From: Deltaproteobacteria bacterium
GTDB lineage: Bacteria; Bdellovibrionota_B; Oligoflexia; Oligoflexales; CAIYRB01
Length of the DNA: 64,000 nt
Direction: 5' to 3'
Assembly: GCA_016874735.1 (NCBI GenBank)
Contig: VGTI01000011.1
Coordinates: 1 to 64,000 of the forward strand
Shown here: in pieces, positions 44,315-53,078 of the stretch
Layout of the letters: each line of letters starts with the position of its first letter
Position numbering within the stretch: the first letter of the stretch is position 1
The notes under the pieces: generated by a model
What the model saw: only the letters and a program-made list of their open reading frames with translations
The model's database searches: none
Told to the model about the DNA's origin: nothing
Program-made: the position numbers and the translations under genes

Positions 44315-45385
44315 ATGCGTTATGCCGGATTTTTGGCCGCTGCAGGCATTTTGGTAGCATGTCTATTGGCTTGCCAATCCGAGTCTAAAATGAACGGCTC
44401 CTCGACCACAGCACCGCAAAAAAAGGCACCTAAAGGAGCCGAAAAGACTGACGCTTGTCTCAGTATTTTAAACGCTCAGGATTCCGCACCGCATCCCCAA
44501 TTAGTGAAATTGTGGAACTATGGCTTCAATTCACTCGATGAGGTTAAAGCTGGCAAGAGAGCCTGGTGGGGCTGGACGGGAATCATCATAGGAAAGAATT
44601 CCATACTCTCCGTCAATAGGATCTTTCCCGAAGATCCTAATCCTCAGCCCATCAAAATACAGTTTAGTGGTGATACCGATGCTAGTGATGAGCATTTAGC
44701 TTCTCTCCCGCAAATCGAGCGAGTCATTTTTCATCCTTCGGTCAAGCAGGTGCAGAATATTCAGACTCAGGCAACTGGGTCGCCGCAAGCTACCAACGCG
44801 ACAACCAGCACGAATGTTGGACCGGTAGTCAGCGATGCCTTAAAAAATATCATCAAGGAAGTCGTTATTCTCAAGGCCCCAACCTCAAGTCTCACCGGTT
44901 ACTTTAAAGTAAGCGAAAACCGCCGCAAGCCTGGTGAGTCAGTAAATCTTGTAGGTATCGGTGATCGTCGCGATCTTGATTACAATACGGAGAGACTTGT
45001 TGGCCCTGCCGTTGGTAGTAATGTGTTACTCGATCAAGCGTTACTGCCGCAGGAGTTAAGCTGGCTAAATACCGAGACCGGTTATGTGATTGGTGGACGC
45101 CGCGTGAATGTGACGAACACATCGACCACTGACAGTATGCCGGCTCACGGTGATGGTGGCTCAGCCTTGGTTCAAGGTAATACGCTGCTAGGCATGAATA
45201 TCCTGTATGACCAACAGAACATGAGGGGAGTGTTGGGCAAGGAAACCCTGGCGTTTTACCTCGATCTCTCGAGTCCCTTCGCCAAGGAACTCATCGCCAG
45301 TGCGATCGATCAAAAGGCCGAAATAGCCAAGGAGTCGGATCCTACAACAGCAACGATGCAGCGGTGTACGCCGGGCCAGAAATAG
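44315..45385 (+). CDS. Lipoprotein with a degenerate S1-protease-like fold
   Basis: 356 residues; ATG 44315 with GGAGGG upstream is preferred to ATG 44291 or 44282. Lipobox LLAC. The order of segments is that of a trypsin-like protease: WTGIIIGKNSILSVNRIF where LTAAHC is expected, then KEVVILKAP where D-I-A-L-L is expected, and HGDGGSALVQGNTLLGMNI where G-D-S-G-G-P is expected. All three catalytic residues appear changed, so it is likely inactive, perhaps a regulator or inhibitor. Compare the intact proteases at 50376 and 53079. Confidence 0.62.
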   Translation: MRYAGFLAAAGILVACLLACQSESKMNGSSTTAPQKKAPKGAEKTDACLSILNAQDSAPHPQLVKLWNYGFNSLDEVKAGKRAWWGWTGIIIGKNSILSVNRIFPEDPNPQPIKIQFSGDTDASDEHLASLPQIERVIFHPSVKQVQNIQTQATGSPQATNATTSTNVGPVVSDALKNIIKEVVILKAPTSSLTGYFKVSENRRKPGESVNLVGIGDRRDLDYNTERLVGPAVGSNVLLDQALLPQELSWLNTETGYVIGGRRVNVTNTSTTDSMPAHGDGGSALVQGNTLLGMNILYDQQNMRGVLGKETLAFYLDLSSPFAKELIASAIDQKAEIAKESDPTTATMQRCTPGQK

Positions 45386-45481
45386 TCTCAGTTTGCTAAC
45401 TTGCGGAATGCTTGGCCTTTGACTACTCTAGAACGAATCATCCTCCCACCGATTCACCTCTAGACTTTGAAGGGCCAAGTC

Positions 45482-45784
45482 ATGGTTCCTTTTGTGAGAT
45501 ATCGTGGCACAGCATGCTTCAGCTTCCTCGTGGCGTCGCTTAGCCTAGGCAGTGGCTGCAAAAGCACGGGTCGCAGTGATCCAAAGGATATCTCCATGGA
45601 AGTGGCAGATGTCCTCGACGAGCATAAGTGGATTCAGTCTTGCGACCTCGAGTTAAAAAACCCAGCAACCTCGCCCAAGGCTAGGGCTGATCTGGAGCGC
45701 CTCGCGGGCACCTCAGATTGCCAGGCAGCCTATCCTGTCGTTAGGGCTACGGTGCTCAATTACCTTGATCCAAAGGGGAACTGA
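45482..45784 (+). CDS. Small lipoprotein
   Basis: 100 residues; ATG 45482 after GAAGGG. Signal peptide with lipobox LGSGC. The mature 70 residues are charged with two Cys (QSCDLELKN, TSDCQAA). It ends two bases before the catalase-like gene, so they form an operon. Function unknown. Confidence 0.62.
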   Translation: MVPFVRYRGTACFSFLVASLSLGSGCKSTGRSDPKDISMEVADVLDEHKWIQSCDLELKNPATSPKARADLERLAGTSDCQAAYPVVRATVLNYLDPKGN

Positions 45785-45786
45785 CT

Positions 45787-46995
45787 ATGTTCCGTTTTAG
45801 TCTTCGCTGCGTCCTTCCTATGGCAGCGTGCGCGCTGCTGAGCCTAGACGCCTACGGTGTCACCGTGATGACCAATTGGGAGACTTATACCCAAGGGGAA
45901 GAGCAAGAGGCAGCAGATGTCGCCAATGACCTTATTGGCCTCATTCAGGCAGAATACCGCGATCAGGGCAAAAGAGTCATGCGTGATGCCCATCCGCGTG
46001 GCATTGGCTGTACTGCGGCACGTTTCACGGTGAACGCTGACTTACCCCCCAAATACCGGACCGGCGTATTTGCGACACCCGGTCAGAGCTACGATGCGAT
46101 CATACGGTTCTCAAGCTCTCTAGGTCCAGTTGGCGATAACAAGCCCGATGCCAGGGGTATGGCAATCAAGCTTTTCGACGTGCCGGGAACTAAGCTCCTC
46201 GAAGATCAACCGCAGGCAACCACGCAGGATTTCTTGCTGATCAACTTCCCTATTTTCCCCGCTCCCACCACGCATGATTTTGCCGGACTCATCAAGATTA
46301 GGAAGGATCCCAAAGCGATCGTTAGCTACCTGTTTGAGAGTCCCATTGGCCATGCTTTGGTCCTCAAGAATGCTCTTGCTCTGACCTCGGGTAATCCCAA
46401 CAACGGTAAGAGCCTTGCGGCCATGGACTTCTTTAGTCAGACGCCTTACCTACTGAGTGGGCCAGAGGTGAACAGTCCCGTGAAATATGCTGTGCGGCCC
46501 TGCCAAGCAGTCACCTCGCGACCACTGAACGGCACAGACACGGAGCTTCGTGACGACTTACAAGAACGTTTGGACCAAGGATCTCTATGCTACAGATTTG
46601 CCGTGCAGTTTTTTGTCCCCAATCAGCCCAATAATCCCAATCTTCAAGTTATGGAAGTGGAGGATCCCTCCAAAGAATGGAAGCAGGACAAAGCCCCGTT
46701 CGTCGACTTTGCAACCATTGAAATTCCGCCCCAAACCTTTCGTACCGATAAAAGGCTCGCCTACTGCGATGCCTTGTCCTTTCAACCATGGCATGCAATC
46801 GCGCAGCATCAACCTCTTGGTAATATCAACCGCGCGCGCAAAACTATCTACGAGGCCATTTCCAACTATCGTCACAAGGCTAACATCGAGGCCGGTCTTT
46901 ATCCGGAACCCACCAGCTTAGTACCGTGGAATGACCTCAAAGATTCCACTTACCGCGAGTGGCAAGCCATCAAGGTGCCAGCCACGCGCGAGTGA
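45787..46995 (+). CDS. Exported catalase-like haem protein
   Basis: 402 residues with a signal peptide (LRCVLPMAACALLSLDAYG). Catalase-family marks: DAHPRGIGCTAARF near residue 68 (His of the distal pocket), FATPGQSYDAIIRFSSSLGP, DARGMAIKLF, DFLLINFPIF, and FQPWHAIAQHQPLGNINRAR before YEAISNYRH at the C-terminus. The family includes SrpA-type periplasmic catalases and lipoxygenase-linked relatives. Shorter than a true catalase (about 480 residues), so peroxidase activity is uncertain. Follows a small lipoprotein. Convergent with the photolyase gene, 7 bases apart. Confidence 0.78.
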   Translation: MFRFSLRCVLPMAACALLSLDAYGVTVMTNWETYTQGEEQEAADVANDLIGLIQAEYRDQGKRVMRDAHPRGIGCTAARFTVNADLPPKYRTGVFATPGQSYDAIIRFSSSLGPVGDNKPDARGMAIKLFDVPGTKLLEDQPQATTQDFLLINFPIFPAPTTHDFAGLIKIRKDPKAIVSYLFESPIGHALVLKNALALTSGNPNNGKSLAAMDFFSQTPYLLSGPEVNSPVKYAVRPCQAVTSRPLNGTDTELRDDLQERLDQGSLCYRFAVQFFVPNQPNNPNLQVMEVEDPSKEWKQDKAPFVDFATIEIPPQTFRTDKRLAYCDALSFQPWHAIAQHQPLGNINRARKTIYEAISNYRHKANIEAGLYPEPTSLVPWNDLKDSTYREWQAIKVPATRE

Positions 46996-47002
46996 GCGAA
47001 CA

Positions 47003-48478
47003 CTAACTCTTGTGGCGCGGTGCATCACCCGCCGCTTTTTTCTTGTCCTGTTGTAGGTAGGCAAAGGCCTTGAGTGCCTTGAGCCTAGCAGCCCCGTGAT
47101 CGACCAGAGGACGGGGATAATTCTTGCCAATGGTGACACCGGCTGCACTCAGTACATCCTTTGGAGCTTCAAAGGGACGGTGTATCCACTTCGCTGGTAA
47201 GCGGGCAAGCTCAGGGCACCAGCGCCGCAGGTAAACACCATTGGCGTCAAATTTCTCGCTCTGCCCGAGTGGGTTAAAGACACGGAAGTAAGGCGCAGCG
47301 TCGGCACCGCATCCGCCGATCCACTGCCAGCCAAGTGTGTTGTTTGCCAGGTCAGCATCGACCAGGGTATCCCAAAACCATTTGGCCCCCTCTTGCCAGG
47401 TGATCAGCAGGTCCTTGACGAGAAAAGAGCCTACGATCATCCGCACGCGGTTGTGCATCCAACCCGTATGCCAAAGTTGACGCATCCCGGCATCGACAAT
47501 GGGGTATCCGGTCATGCCGCGTTGCCAGGCTTTCAGGTGCTCTGGGGATGACTCCCAGGGAAAGTGACCGAACTCGGGCCGCAGCGGCGCGTTGACGGTT
47601 GCTGGAAAATGAAAGAGTAGGTGGTGGGCAAATTCACGCCACCCAAGTTGCCTGAGAAAGGCCTCGCCACCAGTGCCCTCGCCCGGTTTGATCGCGGCTT
47701 TAGCGCCGGCCATGGTCGTCCAGATGCGGCGCGGGCTAATCTCGCCCAGCGCAAGATAGGGACTGAGCTGGGACGTGGCCGCGATAGCTGGAAAGTCGCG
47801 CTCGGCGATGTATTTGGGAGCAGACGGCAAGAATTTTTGTAGGATCGCGTGGGCGCCCGTCTCGCCTGGAGTCCACGTGGCCTCCATGCCTTCATCCCAA
47901 GGAATCTGTGGTTTCAGTGCGAGCTTGCTGATGGCGAGCGACTTGGGCCATGCGCTCGGTGCTGGAAGGCGGCTGACCGGGGCCTCTGGTGCCGCAGGTG
48001 CCCCCGAGGCTAAACAGGCGCGCCAGTAAGGCGTGTAAACTTTGTAGGGCTCGCCACTTTTATTTTTAATGGTCCAGGGCTCGTAGAGTAGGGCGCCGTT
48101 CAGGCTTTCCGCCGCACAGCCAAGATCTTTGAGCGCGGTTTTGATGTGACTATCACGGGCAATGATGCTCGGCTCATAGCGGCGATGCCAGTAAACGGCA
48201 GTGGCTTTGGTGGTTTTGACGAGATCGAGTAATTCCGTCTCTGCTGAACCAGACCTAACGATGAGGCGGGAGCCGAGTGCCTCTAGATCGCGACTCAACG
48301 CCTGGAGTGAATGATGGAGCCACCACTTGGTGGCACTGCCGGCTGCGGCATCACCTTCGTCAGCATCAGGGCTATGGATGTAAACGGGAATAACTGGCGC
48401 GCCGCGTTTCACGGCGGCGCTCAGAGCTGGGTGGTCGTCCAGACGCAGGTCGCGACGAAACCAAACTATGGTGCTCAT
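47003..48478 (-). CDS. phrB: Deoxyribodipyrimidine photolyase
   Basis: 491 residues from ATG 48478 with GGAG upstream. N-terminal photolyase domain (IVWFRRDLRLDDHPALSAA). FAD-binding part: LRQLGWREFAHHLLF, MTGYPIVDAGMRQLWHTGWM, NRVRMIVGSFLVKDLL, DADLANNTLGWQWIGGCG, and FNPLGQSEKFDANG. These fit class I CPD photolyases that repair pyrimidine dimers with blue light. Photolyase is not always SOS-linked, and no LexA-like palindrome precedes it. Confidence 0.94.
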   Translation of the reverse strand: MSTIVWFRRDLRLDDHPALSAAVKRGAPVIPVYIHSPDADEGDAAAGSATKWWLHHSLQALSRDLEALGSRLIVRSGSAETELLDLVKTTKATAVYWHRRYEPSIIARDSHIKTALKDLGCAAESLNGALLYEPWTIKNKSGEPYKVYTPYWRACLASGAPAAPEAPVSRLPAPSAWPKSLAISKLALKPQIPWDEGMEATWTPGETGAHAILQKFLPSAPKYIAERDFPAIAATSQLSPYLALGEISPRRIWTTMAGAKAAIKPGEGTGGEAFLRQLGWREFAHHLLFHFPATVNAPLRPEFGHFPWESSPEHLKAWQRGMTGYPIVDAGMRQLWHTGWMHNRVRMIVGSFLVKDLLITWQEGAKWFWDTLVDADLANNTLGWQWIGGCGADAAPYFRVFNPLGQSEKFDANGVYLRRWCPELARLPAKWIHRPFEAPKDVLSAAGVTIGKNYPRPLVDHGAARLKALKAFAYLQQDKKKAAGDAPRHKS

Positions 48479-48531
48479 AAACTCCAATCTCCCGTCGGTT
48501 GGTACAATAAATCTCGTTTACTTCTGATTGC

Positions 48532-49272
48532 TTACTTCTTCTTGGCAAGGGCCTCTTCTTGCTGTCGCAGCTCGAGCATCGTTTTGACGCTCGTGGCAAC
48601 GGCCTGCGCCATGACAGTCTCGTCGCCTGGGGCGATGCCAAGGTCCTGGGGGATATCGGGGGTAGCGAAAGGTTTACTCGGTAGTGACGACACTTGCCAA
48701 ATACTTTTAGCTCCCTTGCCAGCATAGAGATCGAAACTCACCTTGGCCGTAACGGTTGCGGTGTTGTCGGCCTTGGCGCCCTCCGGTTTTCTGCGGGACA
48801 GTGCAAAGCCGATACTCACGAGGCCATCCACGCCCAATGCTCGGCGGAGTTGATCACGGTATTTGGGGGATAGATTGACTTGTTCCTCCTGCGACAGAAT
48901 GCCCGTAGGGCGAATGTCGCTACTGAGGAGGTGATTGGAGAATTTAGCGGCCAGTAGGCTGTACATACTCTGTCCGCTCACGCGCTCTAACGGCAAGACT
49001 TGCCAGCCACGAGCAGCAGCCAGGTCTCCTGCCACTTGGCGATAAAACTTGGCGGCAGATTTGAAAGTATGATCGAGTCGAAGCTGCGGGCCGCCCTTGG
49101 GTTGCACGATCGAGAACCCAATAATCGCCACAGTTTTAACTTTTGCAGCGGCACGAAGGTCAGGCTTGGTGACACATCCCGACCAGGTAAAGAGACCCAA
49201 GTAAGTCAGTACTACCGCCATACATGCGGCACGACGCGAAACGCGTCGAGAGATTTCAGTGTCGCTCGTCAT
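48532..49272 (-). CDS. Putative lipoprotein
   Basis: 246 residues; ATG 49272 with AGGTGGA upstream (the earlier frame is a shadow). Lipobox-like WSGC. Mature part begins VKTVAIIGFSIVQP and carries RALGVDGLVSIGFALSRRKP, SFDLYAGKGAKSIWQVSS, features of LpoB/GNA1162-like envelope lipoproteins. That is a weak similarity. Function not assigned. Confidence 0.6.
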   Translation of the reverse strand: MTSDTEISRRVSRRAACMAVVLTYLGLFTWSGCVTKPDLRAAAKVKTVAIIGFSIVQPKGGPQLRLDHTFKSAAKFYRQVAGDLAAARGWQVLPLERVSGQSMYSLLAAKFSNHLLSSDIRPTGILSQEEQVNLSPKYRDQLRRALGVDGLVSIGFALSRRKPEGAKADNTATVTAKVSFDLYAGKGAKSIWQVSSLPSKPFATPDIPQDLGIAPGDETVMAQAVATSVKTMLELRQQEEALAKKK

Positions 49273-49365
49273 GCGTCCACCTGGTTGCGAGTAAGGAGCA
49301 ATTTCCAGGCAATCATAGTATTTAATGTTAAAATGTTCACTCCTTAACCGACGGAGGATAGGCTC

Positions 49366-50238
49366 ATGAGCGCACTGCAGCAGCCTGGACGCTTGGCCCG
49401 TTTGCTCGATGTGCAGCCGGTGGCGCCCCGAGTCTACGTCGGCCAGAGTGAGCACTTGGGCTTTCAGTCCTTATTTGGTGGGCAGGTACTTGGACAAGCC
49501 GTCGTGGCCTCGTCGCGCACAGTATCCTTGGACCGCCCCATACACTCATTGCATGCTTATTTCCTCCGCCCTGGATCCCAAGAGGAGGAGGTGCGCTACG
49601 AGGTCGAGGTGATTCGTGATGGCACCAGTTTCGCGACGCGGCGTGTGGTTGCCGTACAAAGTAGCGGGACCATATTCTGCATGATCGCCTCCTACCAAAG
49701 GCAAGAGGAGGGCTTCGAACATGGTCCGTCGATGCCATCGGTCATTGGGCCTGACTCACTGATTAACGATAAAGAGATCGTACGTAAGGTGGCCCATCTT
49801 TTGCCGGTGAAGGATCGTGACCGTCTACTTGCGGACTACCCGGTCGAAATCCGGTCGGTAGAAAAAATTGATCTGGCGAACCCAAGCAAAAGACCACCAT
49901 ATATGCATTCCTGGCAACGTGTGCACGAACAGCTGCCCGATGATCCGATACTGCATCAAGGTGCTTTGGCCTACGCTTCGGATTTCGGGCTACTCACCGT
50001 ATCGCTACTGCCGCATGGAGCGACCCTACTGACCCCTGGGCTTAAGTTGGCAAGTGTCGATCACGCCATGTGGTTCCACCATCATCGGCCCTGGACAGGG
50101 TGGCGCCTGTACGCGCGCGACAGCCCTATTGCAGCTGGAGGGCGCGGCATGAACCACGGCCAGATTTACGATGCCGACGGCACTTTGGTGGCTTCGACGG
50201 CCCAGGAGAGCCTCATCCGGGTATCAAAACGTCCTTAG
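49366..50238 (+). CDS. tesB: Acyl-CoA thioesterase II (TesB)
   Basis: 290 residues, the family length; GGAGG before ATG. Two hot-dog domains: FGGQVLGQAVVAS, HSLHAYFLRPGS in the first; AYASDFGLL with the catalytic Asp, SVDHAMWFHH and STAQESLIRV with the catalytic Gln in the second. Hydrolyses acyl-CoA to free fatty acid and CoA in the cytoplasm. Confidence 0.93.
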   Translation: MSALQQPGRLARLLDVQPVAPRVYVGQSEHLGFQSLFGGQVLGQAVVASSRTVSLDRPIHSLHAYFLRPGSQEEEVRYEVEVIRDGTSFATRRVVAVQSSGTIFCMIASYQRQEEGFEHGPSMPSVIGPDSLINDKEIVRKVAHLLPVKDRDRLLADYPVEIRSVEKIDLANPSKRPPYMHSWQRVHEQLPDDPILHQGALAYASDFGLLTVSLLPHGATLLTPGLKLASVDHAMWFHHHRPWTGWRLYARDSPIAAGGRGMNHGQIYDADGTLVASTAQESLIRVSKRP

Positions 50239-50375
50239 TAGCCACCGCGTCGGATATAACCTCGAGATTTAATTGAGAAGCTAAAGTTTTTTTGCCAATG
50301 ACCGATAAGAAGGGCGGTCTGAAAGTCGAGGAACTTATGGCAGCTGTCGCCAATGGCAGGCTGAAGGTACCGCGG

Positions 50376-51440
50376 ATGAGTAGTGTGCCGGCAAAGTGGA
50401 AGCTAACGTTAGGGTCACGGATTTTACCGGCTCTCATGATGAGCGGTGCTCTAGCTTGTGTACCGAATACCCGCGAAGAGAACCTCCGTAGCGGCAGCAA
50501 GGTTGCCAGTGTTAATAACAAGCAGCAACAACCAGAAAAGAAAAAGTGTTTAGGCGTTGTCGGCGGCGCCCCGACGGTGGAACACCCTCAGGTCGGCTTT
50601 ATATTTCAAACAGACAAACGCTTTAGGAGCGGTTGCACAGGTACGTTCCTCAGCGATACCACCATGCTCACAGCCAGTCATTGTCTGACCGATAGTCCAG
50701 ACGGTGGGATGCTCTACATACCAGGAGATGCAATCGACCTTGGGCAAGCGAACATCGAGGCCTCCTTGGGTCGTGGGGTGCCAGCCGTAAAAGCTTTTAT
50801 TGGAGCACCTAGTCTCACGAAAGATAAACCAAAAGTTAAGGGATTGGACGATCACGAGCGGGATATTGCCGTTTTGGTATTTCCCTCGGGGACTTTCAAA
50901 TCATTTGCCTCGATTTTATCAACGCCGCTTACCGAAGATCAGGATTTAACTTTGGTCGGCTACGGTGATACCGTCGCCCCTAATTACAGTCCTGGGCCGT
51001 CAGCGCCGCCAGCCCCGCCAGCACCGTCCCCTCTTGAAGTTAAAAGGTCGGGAACCAACCGCTTAGCCAAAATGGCTAGAGAGATGCGCGCCGAGTTTCA
51101 TCCCGACTTTTACTTCGTGGTTGGGGACGCCAGCTCTAACGGTGAAACTAATAATGGAAAGGCAGTCGTGGGTTATGGCGATTCTGGTGGCCCCTTGCTG
51201 CTCAAGCAGTTGGTGGCTGCGGTGGCTTCAGCCGGTGGCATTGCGCCTCCAGAATTTAAGCCTTACATCAACAATGCTGAGAGTTTTTCTGCCTATGTCT
51301 CTCTACAGTCTACCTTCGCTAAAGAATTCCTGCAGCGTGCCATCGACGGTGGGGCTACGATGAATTTCGCCGCCAGGCCCTTAGAGGCTGATGTGACGAA
51401 AACGGAGAACGCCGCGGTCACAGTCGCCCAGTGCGAGTGA
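50376..51440 (+). CDS. S1-family serine protease, lipoprotein
   Basis: 354 residues from ATG 50376 (GAAGG eight bases upstream). ATG 50298 is in frame and would extend the N-terminus by 26 residues. Lipobox GALAC. Trypsin fold: VVGGAPTVEHPQ (activation site-like), TMLTASHCL (His), DIAVLVF (Asp), GYGDSGGPLLL (Ser). An unusual Pro/Ala insert (PPAPPAPS) and a cleavable-looking RSGTN precede the Ser loop. Active, exported, lipid-anchored. One of three S1-like proteins here. Confidence 0.85.
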   Translation: MSSVPAKWKLTLGSRILPALMMSGALACVPNTREENLRSGSKVASVNNKQQQPEKKKCLGVVGGAPTVEHPQVGFIFQTDKRFRSGCTGTFLSDTTMLTASHCLTDSPDGGMLYIPGDAIDLGQANIEASLGRGVPAVKAFIGAPSLTKDKPKVKGLDDHERDIAVLVFPSGTFKSFASILSTPLTEDQDLTLVGYGDTVAPNYSPGPSAPPAPPAPSPLEVKRSGTNRLAKMAREMRAEFHPDFYFVVGDASSNGETNNGKAVVGYGDSGGPLLLKQLVAAVASAGGIAPPEFKPYINNAESFSAYVSLQSTFAKEFLQRAIDGGATMNFAARPLEADVTKTENAAVTVAQCE

Positions 51441-51566
51441 TGAGACGGTGCGATGGTGAGCCACTTCAGTGAGATGCACGACGGGCGCGCCGAGCCTAGG
51501 TCTTTGCTTGCTTATTGAGAGGCAGTTTGATGTATTGGGCCGCGTAGTCGCCAAGGAGATTGAGAC

Positions 51567-52133
51567 ATGGCCCACAATGAGTTTCACATGTACGGCCCTC
51601 TTGCCGCACTGATCGGTGTTTGGGAAGGCATCAAAGGTCACGACACGGCTCCGGCCGATGACCGTGGTACGGAGATCAATCAGTTTCGTGAACGTATCAC
51701 TTTTACGCCCATAGGCATGATCAACAACCACGAGCAAAGTCTGGCTGGACTGCGCTACAGCACGGTCGCCCATCGTCTCGGTGAAGACGCCCCTTTTCAC
51801 GAGGAAGTCGGGTACTGGCTCTGGGACGCTGCCGCAAAGCAAGTCATGCGCTGCTTTATCGTACCGCGCGGGGTGACCGTACTAGCCGGTGGCTCGGTCG
51901 CTGATGGTGCCAAGGCGTTTCAGCTTGCAGCCGATTTAGGATCTGCGACGTTTGGCATCTGCTCCAATCCCTTCCTCGACCGGGAATTCCGCACCGTGCG
52001 CTACGAACTCAAGGTCTCGATCGAGTCGCCAGAATCGTGGTCCTACGAGGAGGATACGCAGCTACTTATGAAGGGCCGGCCCGATATTTTTCATCATCGG
52101 GACCGAAATACTTTGTTTCGTAAATCACAGTAA
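51567..52133 (+). CDS. Nitrobindin-like haem-binding beta-barrel protein
   Basis: 188 residues; AAGGAG before ATG. LAALIGVWEGIKGHDTAP matches the opening of the nitrobindin/THAP4 (DUF1794) family, and EEVGYWLWDAAAKQVMRCF and FHHRDRNTLFR fit its later strands. Such barrels bind haem and react with nitric oxide or peroxynitrite. No signal peptide, so cytoplasmic. Confidence 0.72.
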   Translation: MAHNEFHMYGPLAALIGVWEGIKGHDTAPADDRGTEINQFRERITFTPIGMINNHEQSLAGLRYSTVAHRLGEDAPFHEEVGYWLWDAAAKQVMRCFIVPRGVTVLAGGSVADGAKAFQLAADLGSATFGICSNPFLDREFRTVRYELKVSIESPESWSYEEDTQLLMKGRPDIFHHRDRNTLFRKSQ

Positions 52134-52159
52134 AGCCACTGCCAAGAGCCAATCGAGTG

Positions 52160-52783
52160 TCAGTCTGTCATCCAAGGTCGAAGAACCAAGTATTTACTCT
52201 CCTGCCCAGCTGTTTTGGTCGTGACACGGACTAGAACTGCACAATTGAAGGCCATTGCTTCGTCTCCCGCAGGAATTGGCGAGAATTCCGGGATGTCATT
52301 GATCAGAGAATACTCGATCACTGCGCCTGGGCTCGCCGCTTCTAGCTGCTCCTCGACCTGGAAAAGAGTTCTCCAAAATGCCTGATATCCAATTTTTTGG
52401 AGATCGATAGTCTCACTGGGTCGGTCGGGATAACGGACAAGTGTGGCGGAATACGTAGGCAAATGTTCACCGTAGGCACCTTCACGTGGGAACAGACATT
52501 CCTTCACCTCGGTAGCAAACGGATTATTCGTGTCCAGTTCACGCAAGCGCGTTTGAGGTCGCGGACCGATCAATTGTGGTGAGAACTCCTTGAGAGTCTC
52601 GCCATCAGCGTAGGATGTCCAAATTTGATTGTTGTCGGTGCCCACGGAATACGCGGTATTGGCGACGATAGCAATGGACTCAAGAGTCTTGCAGTGGGGT
52701 CCGTCGCAGGTGCTGGCAAAGGGCTCTGCGCTAGCGAGCGATGAGGAGCAAACAAGCGTTAAAATGAAGCATCTGAGTGTCAT
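52160..52783 (-). CDS. Exported protein, unknown
   Basis: 207 residues with a signal peptide (FILTLVCSSSLASAEP). Cys residues at STCDGPHCKT, KECLFP and FNCAVL. No known domain. Convergent with the nitrobindin-like gene. The 295 bases between it and the next gene hold only upstream sequence. Confidence 0.6.
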   Translation of the reverse strand: MTLRCFILTLVCSSSLASAEPFASTCDGPHCKTLESIAIVANTAYSVGTDNNQIWTSYADGETLKEFSPQLIGPRPQTRLRELDTNNPFATEVKECLFPREGAYGEHLPTYSATLVRYPDRPSETIDLQKIGYQAFWRTLFQVEEQLEAASPGAVIEYSLINDIPEFSPIPAGDEAMAFNCAVLVRVTTKTAGQESKYLVLRPWMTD

Positions 52784-53078
52784 GAATGCAATCTCGGTGG
52801 AGTGGAACTTTTAGGGTGGCTGCGGTCTGATGGCGCCTCTACCCAAACTAAAGACCATTTGTTTAGCAAAGGGGCTTTAAAGCTGTCAATCATGAGAATG
52901 AGTGGTCTGCCATCCATAACTATTTGTAACTATTGTGAAATATTCCAAGACCCTGTTTTTAAAGTCGAAAAACGCGAAACTCATCCTAAATACACGGAAT
53001 GTTAATCTTTTCTTAATCATTGGGTGTTACCACTAGCTCGGGTCCAAATCCTGTGAAGGTCACAAAGGATGTAAGCAA

